Part shown: in pieces, positions 1 through 5,776 of the stretch
Numbering within the stretch: position 1 is the first letter of the stretch
Layout: every line of letters begins with the position of its first letter
From: Candidatus Muproteobacteria bacterium RIFCSPHIGHO2_01_FULL_65_16
GTDB taxonomy: Bacteria > Pseudomonadota > Gammaproteobacteria > Acidiferrobacterales > Sulfurifustaceae
Length of the DNA: 9,240 nucleotides
NCBI GenBank assembly: GCA_001785175.1
Contig: MFSY01000049.1
Span: forward strand, 887-10,126
Direction: 5' to 3'
The notes under the pieces: generated by a model
Told to the model about the DNA's origin: nothing
The model's database searches: none
What the model saw: the letters and a program-made list of their open reading frames with translations, nothing else
Program-made: the position numbers and the translations under genes

Positions 1-1095
1 TACATCAAGGACATCAAGGAGAGCGAGCGTCCGGAGAATGTCGTGCTCGGACAGACCGCGCACGACGTCGCCACCTCGGCCCGGCGCGAGGGCGCGGACG
101 TGCTCCTGATCTCGCGCTACCCGGTGGAGAAGATGACCGCCGCCAGGCACGAGATCGAGGACGCGCGGCGCGAAGGCGTCAAAATCCGCGGCAGCCTGCA
201 GCCGGTGGCGGTCATCCGCGACGCGGGCGGCCGCGCCACCGCGCTGCGCGTGGTGGAGGTGGACCACTCCGGCGGCAAGCCGGTGGAGAAGAAGGGAACC
301 GAGTTCGACATCGAGTGCGACCTGATCGTGTCCGCCATCGGCCAGGTCGGAAACTTTCAAGGCATGGAGGGATTCGACAACGGCAAGGGGCTGATGAACG
401 CCGACAAGCATTACCAGGTGCCGAACAAGCCGGGCTATTTCGTCTGCGGCGACATCATCCGCCCGCACCTGCTGACGACGGTGATCGGCCAGGCCTCGAT
501 CGCCGCCGAGAGCATCGCCCACTATCTCGAACACCGGGACCCGGGCAAACGTCCGAAGGTGGACGTGCACCACTTCAACCTCCTGGCCAAGCTGCAGGAG
601 ACGGGCGTGAAGCTGGAAGAGTTCAAGCCGCTCACGGAGGCCATCCGTCCCATTGACCAGGGCCTGCGCGGCACGTCGCTCGCGGGCAAGGCCGTCGGCG
701 GCTTCGCAGTCCACAATTACGAGGACCGCGCGGCGTCGGAGATCTGCCACAGCGACGAGCTGTACCTCGGGCACTTTCCGTTCGCCCCGCGCACCAAGCG
801 CGCCGAAAAGCCGGTCAGCGCCGAGCAGGTGCTGGGCCATTTCGAGGAGCGCATCACGGTGCTCACCGAGGAACAGGCCGTGGCCGAGGCCAAGCGCTGC
901 ATGAGCTGCGGCATGTGCTTCGAGTGCGACAACTGCGTGATCTTCTGCCCGCAGGTGGCGGTCAAGAAGACGCCGAAATCGGAGTACACCTTCGGGCGCT
1001 ATGTGTACACCGACTATGCTATGTGCATCGGCTGCCACATCTGCGCCGACGTCTGCCCCACCGGCTATATCAAGATGGGGATGGGAGACCATTGA
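1..1095 (+). CDS. dsrL: DsrL, iron-sulfur flavoprotein NAD(P)H oxidoreductase (5' end outside window)
   Basis: The frame is open from base 1, so this is the C-terminal 364 residues of a protein of about 650 residues in known DsrL. DsrL resembles the small subunit of glutamate synthase (GltD) and is the cytoplasmic partner of reverse DsrAB, thought to pass electrons from sulfur oxidation to NAD(P)+. Visible parts, numbered from the window edge: the second half of the nucleotide-binding fold, with LGQTAHDVATSAR near residues 15-28 and an EIEDARREGV stretch as in GltD; an FAD-closing motif (CGDIIRPHLLTTVIGQAS, about 149-166); then a ferredoxin-like tail with two [4Fe-4S] motifs, C300-x2-C303-x2-C306 followed by C309, C312 and C316, and C342-x2-C345-x2-C348-x3-C352. 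The glycine-rich loop looks about two residues shorter than the GltD loop. dsrJ follows after 39 bases, which supports DsrL over another GltD-like protein. Confidence 0.9.
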   Translation, partial: YIKDIKESERPENVVLGQTAHDVATSARREGADVLLISRYPVEKMTAARHEIEDARREGVKIRGSLQPVAVIRDAGGRATALRVVEVDHSGGKPVEKKGTEFDIECDLIVSAIGQVGNFQGMEGFDNGKGLMNADKHYQVPNKPGYFVCGDIIRPHLLTTVIGQASIAAESIAHYLEHRDPGKRPKVDVHHFNLLAKLQETGVKLEEFKPLTEAIRPIDQGLRGTSLAGKAVGGFAVHNYEDRAASEICHSDELYLGHFPFAPRTKRAEKPVSAEQVLGHFEERITVLTEEQAVAEAKRCMSCGMCFECDNCVIFCPQVAVKKTPKSEYTFGRYVYTDYAMCIGCHICADVCPTGYIKMGMGDH

Positions 1096-1099
1096 ACGG

Positions 1100-1134
1100 C
1101 CGTGAACCGTGATTCGTGAATCGTGATTCGTAAA
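1100..1134. repeat. Five 7-bp tandem repeats ending exactly at the dsrJ start codon
   Basis: Five consecutive heptads fit YCGTRAW (1100-1106, 1107-1113, 1114-1120, 1121-1127, 1128-1134), and the last one ends at the base before ATG 1135. They fill nearly the whole dsrL-dsrJ gap. No Shine-Dalgarno sequence is present. The 13-mer tcgtgattcgtaa at 1121-1133 recurs at 8059-8071 and, inverted, at 2398-2410. Confidence 0.85.
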
Positions 1135-1614
1135 ATGAAAGCCATCGTCGCCGTCGTTGCCGCGTTGTTCACCGTGGCTGCGTTGGGCTGGGCGCTGCTC
1201 GCTTATGCCCATAGCGGGCACGACGGCAAGAAACCCGCGCGTGTGCCGCTGCCGAACATGGCCACCTACAAGGGCGAGCAGTGCGTCGAGCCGGCGGCGG
1301 AGATGCGGCGCAACCACATGAAGTACATCCTGCATCAGCGGGATGAAACCATGCACAAAGGCATCCGCACGACCAGGCACAGCCTGAAGAATTGCATCAA
1401 CTGCCACGCCGACCCGAAGACCGGCAGCGTGCGCGGCAAGGACGGTTTCTGCGAGTCGTGCCACGCCTATGCGGCGGTGCGCCCCGACTGCTTCAGTTGC
1501 CACTCCGACAAGCCGGAGCAGGAGGCCCGCAACACCGCCGGCGTGCGGCCCGCGGCGGTCCGGGCGCGTGCGGCGGAAAACGTCAGACGGGCCGTGTCGG
1601 GGAAAACACCGTGA
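1135..1614 (+). CDS. dsrJ: DsrJ, membrane-anchored triheme cytochrome c
   Basis: Periplasmic triheme cytochrome subunit of the DsrMKJOP complex, 159 residues from ATG 1135. An uncleaved anchor or signal segment spans about residues 3-24 (IVAVVAALFTVAALGWALLA). Three CxxCH heme c sites are visible: C87-I-N-C90-H91, C106-E-S-C109-H110 and C119-F-S-C122-H123. C50, in GEQCVEPAAEM, sits where A. vinosum DsrJ has the cysteine that serves as an unusual distal heme ligand (His/Cys ligation). An in-frame GTG at 1123 lies inside the repeat array, so ATG 1135 is preferred; neither start has a Shine-Dalgarno sequence. The region after the third heme (about 124-159) is rich in Ala and Arg and has no recognised motif. 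The stop is 2 bases before the dsrO start. Confidence 0.93.
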   Translation: MKAIVAVVAALFTVAALGWALLAYAHSGHDGKKPARVPLPNMATYKGEQCVEPAAEMRRNHMKYILHQRDETMHKGIRTTRHSLKNCINCHADPKTGSVRGKDGFCESCHAYAAVRPDCFSCHSDKPEQEARNTAGVRPAAVRARAAENVRRAVSGKTP

Positions 1615-1616
1615 GC

Positions 1617-2336
1617 ATGAATCGCCGCGACGTGCTGGGACTGGGGGCCGCGGCCGTCACCGCCACGCTGCTCGCGCCGGGGCTGCGCCTGATCGAGCTC
1701 GCGCGCGCCCGCGCCCCGGAAGAGGCGGCGACCGGCCGCAGGCGCTGGGGCCTGCTCATAGACGCCTCGAAGTGCGGCGACTGCGACGCCTGCGTCACCG
1801 CCTGCCGCGATGAAAACGGCTGGGACGGGCACGGCCGGCCGGCCACCGACGCGCAGTGGATCCGCAAGGTCACGCTCACGGACCGGCAGACCGGCCATGT
1901 CCAGGCGCTGCCGCTCATGTGCCAGCACTGCGCGGACCCGCCGTGCGTGGACGTATGCCCCACCGGGGCGTCGTTCAAGCGCGCCGACGGCATCGTGCTC
2001 GTGGACAAGCACATCTGCATCGGCTGCCGCTACTGCATGATGGCCTGTCCGTACCAGGCGCGCTCGTTCGTCCACGAGGACGTGACGAATCAGAAGCACC
2101 ACGCCCCGCGCGGCAAGGGCACGGTCGAGTCCTGCACCCTGTGCGTGCACCGCGTGGACGCGGGTGGGATCCCGGCCTGCGTCGAGGCGTGCGGCAAGAA
2201 CGGCAACAAGGCCATGGTCTTCGGCGACCTCAAGGACGGACAGAGCGAGATCGCCCGGCGCCTCGCGCGCGCGTCCTCGCTCCAGATCCGCCCCGATCTG
2301 AATCTGAACACCGGCGTTCGCTATCAGAATATCTAG
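1617..2336 (+). CDS. dsrO: DsrO, periplasmic Tat-exported ferredoxin-like subunit
   Basis: Periplasmic iron-sulfur subunit of DsrMKJOP that relays electrons between DsrJ and the membrane subunit DsrP, 239 residues. The N-terminus has a twin-arginine signal (MNRRDVLGLGAAAVTATLLA, R3-R4) followed by a hydrophobic stretch. Sixteen cysteines form four ferredoxin-type groups: C53/56/59/63, C102/105/110/114, C134/137/140/144 and C173/176/188/192, as in NrfC/HybA-like proteins, so up to four [4Fe-4S] clusters are possible. The frame is open well upstream inside dsrJ, but only a start at ATG 1617 (or GTG 1611, two codons earlier) puts the RR motif at the N-terminus. With 2 bases between the dsrJ stop and this start, translation is probably coupled. 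Confidence 0.95.
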   Translation: MNRRDVLGLGAAAVTATLLAPGLRLIELARARAPEEAATGRRRWGLLIDASKCGDCDACVTACRDENGWDGHGRPATDAQWIRKVTLTDRQTGHVQALPLMCQHCADPPCVDVCPTGASFKRADGIVLVDKHICIGCRYCMMACPYQARSFVHEDVTNQKHHAPRGKGTVESCTLCVHRVDAGGIPACVEACGKNGNKAMVFGDLKDGQSEIARRLARASSLQIRPDLNLNTGVRYQNI

Positions 2337-2360
2337 GCACGGATGGGCCAGCAGGGTTTT

Positions 2361-2409
2361 TAGCTGATAGCTGATAGCTAAGAGACTGAGGACTGAGTTA
2401 CGAATCACG
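2361..2409. repeat. Composite 7-bp repeat array before dsrP
   Basis: Seven consecutive heptads stay in one register, made of three different words: TAGCTGA-type (2361-2381, three copies), GGACTG-type (2382-2395, two copies), and a pair at 2396-2409 containing the reverse complement of the dsrJ-upstream word (ttacgaatcacga at 2398-2410). Five bases later dsrP begins. The 24 bases before the array (2337-2360) show nothing recognisable apart from a gtttttag run. Confidence 0.75.
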
Positions 2410-2414
2410 AACCC

Positions 2415-3629
2415 ATGACACACATTCATTATCGCCAGATCGAAGGAAGGAGCCTCGGCTACTACGCCCTGCTCGCGCTGCTCGGCGCGCTCGTCGCCGC
2501 GGGCCTCGCCGCCGCCTGGTACATGGAGCACAACGGCCACTGGGTCACGGGCATGAGCAACCAGATCGTCTGGGGCACGCCGCACGTGTTCGCGGTGTTC
2601 CTGATCGTCGCCGCCTCGGGCGCGCTCAACGCCGCGTCCGTCGCCGCGGTCTTCGGCCGCGCGCCGTACAAGCCGCTGGCGCGGCTTTCGGGGCTGCTCG
2701 CCATCGCCCTGCTCGCGGGCGGGTTGGCGGTGCTGGTGCTGGACCTGGGCCGGCCGGACCGGCTGATCGTCGCCATGACGCATTACAATTTCAAATCAAT
2801 CTTCGCCTGGAATATATTTCTGTACACCGGCTTCATCGCCCTCGTCGTCGTCTACCTCTGGATGATGCTCGAACGGCGCCTGAACGCCTACAGCCGGCCC
2901 GTGGGCGTGTTCGCCTTCGCCTGGCGGCTCGTGCTTACCACCGGCACCGGCTCGATCTTCGGTTTTCTGGTCGCGCGCCAGGCGTATGACGCGGCCGTGC
3001 TCGCGCCGCTGTTCATCGCCATGTCGCTCTCGTTCGGGGGCGCGATCTTCATTCTGGTGCTGCTCGCCGCCTGCCGCGGGACGGGCCGGCCGCTCGGTGA
3101 CGAGCTGCTGCGGCGGCTCAAGAATCTGCAAGGCGTGTTCGTTCTCGCCGTGCTCTACTTCGTCGCCGTGCATCACCTGACCAATCTTTACCTCGCCGAA
3201 CGCCAGGGCGTGGAACGTTTCCTGCTGCTCGACGGCGGCGTGTACACCAGGACCTTCTGGATCGGCCAGGTCCTGATCGGGAGCGTGCTCCCGCTGCTGA
3301 TTTTTTTCACGGCGCGCGCCGGCGCGCGCGCCCTGATCGCCTTCGGCTGCGTGCTCGTGCTGCTCGGGGGGCTGGCGCAGATGTACGTGTTCCTCATCGG
3401 CGGCCAGGCCTGGCCAATGCCGCTGTTCCCGGGCAAGGAAGTCAGCAGCGGCTTCGGCGATGGCGCGATCGCGGCCTACAGTCCGAGCCTGCCGGAAGTG
3501 CTGCTCGGCGCCGGCGGGATCGGCATCGCGCTCGCCCTGGTGGCGCTCGCGCTCAAGGCGCTGCCGTTCCTGCCGGAGTCGCTCGCCGACACCGACGACG
3601 ACCCACACCATAAGACCGGGGCAGCATGA
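2415..3629 (+). CDS. dsrP: DsrP, NrfD-type integral membrane quinone-interacting subunit
   Basis: NrfD/PsrC-family membrane subunit of DsrMKJOP, 404 residues, the likely site of electron exchange between DsrO and the quinone pool. About ten hydrophobic helices can be placed: near residues 16-36, 53-80, 90-110, 130-152, 165-187, 195-219, 238-260, 280-300, 305-328 and 361-384. The motif VLDLGRPDR (108-116) after the third helix is typical of NrfD proteins, and WGTPHVFAVF (53-62) fits the family. The C-terminus is charged and His/Asp-rich (DTDDDPHHK). ATG 2415 is the start that keeps the whole first helix; it has no Shine-Dalgarno sequence and lies just after a heptad array. Order after dsrJ and dsrO matches the canonical cluster. 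Confidence 0.93.
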   Translation: MTHIHYRQIEGRSLGYYALLALLGALVAAGLAAAWYMEHNGHWVTGMSNQIVWGTPHVFAVFLIVAASGALNAASVAAVFGRAPYKPLARLSGLLAIALLAGGLAVLVLDLGRPDRLIVAMTHYNFKSIFAWNIFLYTGFIALVVVYLWMMLERRLNAYSRPVGVFAFAWRLVLTTGTGSIFGFLVARQAYDAAVLAPLFIAMSLSFGGAIFILVLLAACRGTGRPLGDELLRRLKNLQGVFVLAVLYFVAVHHLTNLYLAERQGVERFLLLDGGVYTRTFWIGQVLIGSVLPLLIFFTARAGARALIAFGCVLVLLGGLAQMYVFLIGGQAWPMPLFPGKEVSSGFGDGAIAAYSPSLPEVLLGAGGIGIALALVALALKALPFLPESLADTDDDPHHKTGAA

Positions 3630-3636
3630 TGCAACA

Positions 3637-3734
3637 ACTCAACGCAGAGACGCAAAGACGCGGAGGAAATTCGTTTTCGGTTTCAACACGATCCATTCTG
3701 TCTTTCTCTGCGCCTCTGCGCCTTTGCGTTGAGT
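3637..3734. repeat. Octameric inverted repeat filling the dsrP-dsrN gap
   Basis: Arm 3637-3665 has three octamers of type ACGCRRAG, and arm 3706-3734 carries the reverse-complement words. The two 29-nt arms match at 24 positions, and two of the five others could pair as G-U in RNA. The 40-nt centre (3666-3705) is AT-richer with no motif recognised. The transcript could form a long hairpin between dsrP and dsrN. There is no T-run after it, so it is not a standard terminator. Similar 'cgcagagacgc' words occur in unrelated genomes as far as I recall, but I could not check this. Confidence 0.8.
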
Positions 3735-3748
3735 AGTTCGGTTGTCTT

Positions 3749-3755
3749 GGAGGTG
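3749..3755 (+). promoter_or_regulatory. Strong ribosome binding site of dsrN
   Basis: GGAGGTG lies five bases before ATG 3761 and fixes the dsrN start. It is one of only two strong Shine-Dalgarno sequences before a gene in the window; the other belongs to the transposase. Confidence 0.85.
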
Positions 3756-3760
3756 AAAAC

Positions 3761-5338
3761 ATGAATCGCCTATTGATCTCCGCCGCGCACAAGTCTTCCG
3801 GCAAGACCACGATCACGCTCGGGCTCGCCGCCGCCCTGCGCGCGCGCGGCCTCGCGGTGCAGCCGTTCAAGAAGGGCCCCGACTATATTGACCCCATGTG
3901 GTTGAGTCTCGCCTCCGGGCGCGACTGCCACAACCTTGATTTTTATCTCATGGGACGCGGTGAAATCCTGCGGACGTTCGTCGCCCGCGCGCGCGGCGCC
4001 GATCTCGCCCTCATCGAGGGCAACAAGGGGCTGTACGACGGCCTCGCGCTGGACGGCGGCAACAGCAACGCCGCCCTGGCGCAACTGCTGGGGACGCCGG
4101 TGGTGCTGGTCATTGACGCCCGCGGCATGACCCGCGGCATCGCCCCCCTCATCCTCGGCTATCAGGCCTTCGATCGTGACATCCGCATCGCCGGCGTCAT
4201 CCTCAACCGGCTCGGCGGCGCGCGTCACGAATCGCGGCTGCGCGGCGTGATCGAACACTACACCGACGTGCCGGTCCTGGGCGCCGTGCACGAGGACGAA
4301 AGCCTGGCCATCGTCGAGCGCCACCTGGGGCTCATGCCGAGCAATGAATCCGGCGCGGCGCTGGAAAAAATCTCCGCCATCGCCGCGGTCGTCGCGCGCC
4401 AGGTGGATCTGGATCGGCTGCTCGCCGTCGCGGCCGCGGCTCCGGCGTTGCCCGTACCCGCTGGTTTTGCAAGCACCCTCACCCGGGCCTCTCCCGCAAG
4501 CGGGAGCGGGGATTTGGAAGACGCAGGCAAGGAACCCTCCCCCCTCCCCCTCTCCCGCTCTGGCGGGAGAGGGGGAGTTGGTGAAAGTCTCCCGTTCGGT
4601 CGAGGCGAGCCGAGCGCGCTGCGCGCGACTTCGATAAGACTTGGGATTGCGCGCGACGCGGCCTTCGGCTTTTACTATCCGGGAGACCTGGAGGCGCTGC
4701 GCGCCGCCGGCGCCGAGCTGGTCCCGTTCGACACCCTGCGCGATCCGCGCCTGCCGGCCGTGGACGCCCTGTTTCTCGGCGGCGGCTTTCCCGAAACGCA
4801 CATGGAGGCGCTGCAGGCGAACGCGGCCCTGCGCCGCGACATCAAGCGGGCGATCGCCGGCGGTCTGCCGGTCTACGCCGAGTGCGGCGGCTTGATGTAC
4901 CTCACGCGCGGCATCAGTTGGAACGGCAGACGCTGCGAGATGGTGGGCGCGATTCCGGCCGACACCGTGATGCACGCCAAGCCCCAGGGGCGGGGTTACG
5001 TGCTGCTGCGCGAAACCGGCAAGGGGCCCTGGCCCGCGGCCGGCGCCGGCGGCGCCGCGGCGGAGATCAAGGCCCATGAATTCCACTATTCCGGCCTCGA
5101 GAACCTGGCCCCCGATCTGGAATATGCCTACGAAGTCCTGCGCGGCGCCGGCGTGGACGGCCGCCGCGACGGCATCGTTTACAACAACGTCCTCGCCTGC
5201 TACAGCCACATGCGCGACCTCGAGGGCAACCACTGGACCGCGCGGTTTGTCGAGTTTGTGCGTCAATGTCAAAAAGCGAGTAGCAAGTGGCAAGTTGCAA
5301 GTAGCAAGAAAGCGATTGAGCCTACTTGCCACTTGTAA
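3761..5338 (+). CDS. dsrN: DsrN, glutamine-dependent siroheme amidase (cobyrinate a,c-diamide synthase family)
   Basis: CbiA/CobB-family amidotransferase, 525 residues, that in dsr clusters is held to amidate siroheme to the siroamide used by DsrAB. N-terminal ATPase domain: P-loop AAHKSSGKTT (8-17, K15) and FKKGPDYIDP (36-45). C-terminal class I glutamine amidotransferase domain: FLGGGFPETH (338-347), nucleophile C375 in YAECGGLMYL, and H483 in YSHMR. The family is usually about 460 residues. The excess comes from two places: a low-complexity linker at about 236-288 encoded by a REP-like element (nt about 4474-4577), and a tail K505-L525 (ASSKWQVASSK...) encoded by heptad repeats that also give the stop codon. 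A cobalamin-pathway CobB is the alternative, but position between dsrP and dsrR makes DsrN much more likely. Key catalytic residues are intact, so it should be active unless the linker disturbs domain contact. Confidence 0.93.
   Translation: MNRLLISAAHKSSGKTTITLGLAAALRARGLAVQPFKKGPDYIDPMWLSLASGRDCHNLDFYLMGRGEILRTFVARARGADLALIEGNKGLYDGLALDGGNSNAALAQLLGTPVVLVIDARGMTRGIAPLILGYQAFDRDIRIAGVILNRLGGARHESRLRGVIEHYTDVPVLGAVHEDESLAIVERHLGLMPSNESGAALEKISAIAAVVARQVDLDRLLAVAAAAPALPVPAGFASTLTRASPASGSGDLEDAGKEPSPLPLSRSGGRGGVGESLPFGRGEPSALRATSIRLGIARDAAFGFYYPGDLEALRAAGAELVPFDTLRDPRLPAVDALFLGGGFPETHMEALQANAALRRDIKRAIAGGLPVYAECGGLMYLTRGISWNGRRCEMVGAIPADTVMHAKPQGRGYVLLRETGKGPWPAAGAGGAAAEIKAHEFHYSGLENLAPDLEYAYEVLRGAGVDGRRDGIVYNNVLACYSHMRDLEGNHWTARFVEFVRQCQKASSKWQVASSKKAIEPTCHL
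4474..4577. repeat. REP-like double hairpin inserted in frame in dsrN
   Basis: Two palindromes lie in the interdomain part of dsrN: a 7-bp stem (4491-4497 with 4500-4506, 2-nt loop) and a perfect 15-bp stem (4544-4558 with 4563-4577, 4-nt loop), separated by 37 bases. The words caccctcacccgggcctctc and tctcccgc/gcgggaga look like the dispersed REP-type repeats common in proteobacterial intergenic regions. Here the unit is translated, giving the Ser/Pro/Gly/Arg-rich linker. Outer boundaries are approximate. Confidence 0.75.
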
Positions 5339-5357
5339 CTTGCTACTTGTAACTTTT
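5281..5357. repeat. Eleven-heptad array forming a large inverted repeat across the dsrN end and dsrR start
   Basis: Eleven heptads run in one register. The first four are of type TDGCAAG (5281-5308). After a 14-base turn come the reverse-complement words (5323-5357). Arms 5280-5308 and 5325-5353 match at about 24 of 29 positions, most of the rest allowing G-U pairing, so the mRNA can form a long hairpin. The first arm codes for the DsrN tail, the dsrN stop TAA (5336-5338) lies in the second arm, and the array ends two bases before ATG of dsrR. Confidence 0.85.
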
Positions 5358-5359
5358 CT

Positions 5360-5686
5360 ATGATCACCGTCACCAAAGCGGCGGCGGAACATATCCGCAA
5401 GTCCGCCGAAAGCAGCCAGGCGCGGGGGATGTTTCTACGCATCGCCGTGCGCCTGGGTGACGGCGGCGCCATCGAATACGGCCTGGGCTTCGACGACAAG
5501 GGCGCGGGCGACGTCCACCTGACCTCGGAAGGCGTGGACATTCTGATCGCCGACGGCGCCAAGGAGCTGCTCATGGGCGCGGTCCTGGATTACGTGGAGA
5601 TCAAGCCGGGCGAACACCAGTTCATATTCTTCAATCCCAACGATCCCGCGCACACCAAACCGGCCGCCGGCGACGCCGCGGGCTGA
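5360..5686 (+). CDS. dsrR: DsrR, A-type iron-sulfur carrier-like protein without cysteines
   Basis: IscA/SufA/ErpA-like fold, 108 residues (MITVTKAAAEHIRKSAES at the start is the typical family beginning). The family normally has three conserved cysteines that bind Fe-S. This protein contains no cysteine at all, which is the known hallmark of DsrR; in A. vinosum DsrR is required for proper Dsr function, apparently at a post-transcriptional level rather than as a cluster carrier. The C-terminal tail (NPNDPAHTKPAAGDAAG) is low in complexity. The gene starts 21 bases after the dsrN stop, with a heptad array in place of a Shine-Dalgarno sequence. dsrS, which follows dsrR in A. vinosum, is not present here. 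Confidence 0.9.
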   Translation: MITVTKAAAEHIRKSAESSQARGMFLRIAVRLGDGGAIEYGLGFDDKGAGDVHLTSEGVDILIADGAKELLMGAVLDYVEIKPGEHQFIFFNPNDPAHTKPAAGDAAG

Positions 5687-5700
5687 GATCCACGCGCGCC

Positions 5701-5755
5701 CCGGCGTCCCATTTCGCCGGCGATCTGTTATGATCTTGCGCTCTGGTTCGCGCAA
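5701..5755 (+). promoter_or_regulatory. Candidate promoter with flanking inverted repeats before the two-component genes
   Basis: In the 90-base gap after dsrR there is an extended -10 box, TGTTATGAT (5726-5734), without a good -35 box. A 6-bp inverted repeat, ccggcg (5701-5706) / cgccgg (5715-5720), covers the -35 position, and a second, ttgcgc (5736-5741) / gcgcaa (5750-5755), lies at the expected start of transcription. These could be operator half-sites. The first could also be a weak dsr terminator stem, but no T-run follows it. This is prediction from sequence only. Confidence 0.35.
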
Positions 5756-5776
5756 CACACCGAGACCGCGCACCTT

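Noticed and set aside
1123..1134. GTG 1123 as the dsrJ start
   Set aside because: It lies within the tandem heptads, adds only four residues and has no better ribosome binding site than ATG 1135.
1467..2783. Long minus-strand open frame (438 codons) opposite dsrJ, dsrO and dsrP
   Set aside because: It crosses three well-identified genes and their gaps, and its translation is rich in Arg, Ala, His and Gln without any domain. It is a shadow of high-GC third positions.
3637..3734. Rho-independent terminator between dsrP and dsrN
   Set aside because: The arms are imperfect, the loop is 40 nt and no T-run follows the second arm.
3630..3760. Cobalamin riboswitch before the CobB-like gene dsrN
   Set aside because: No B12-box-like sequence or suitable leader was seen; the gap is filled by the octameric inverted repeat.
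5281..5357. CRISPR-like array
   Set aside because: Units are 7 bp and contiguous with no spacers, and no cas genes are in the window.
3770..5392. Minus-strand open frame of 540 codons opposite dsrN
   Set aside because: It mirrors dsrN almost exactly, has no recognisable motif, and dsrN has a perfect ribosome binding site and intact catalytic residues.
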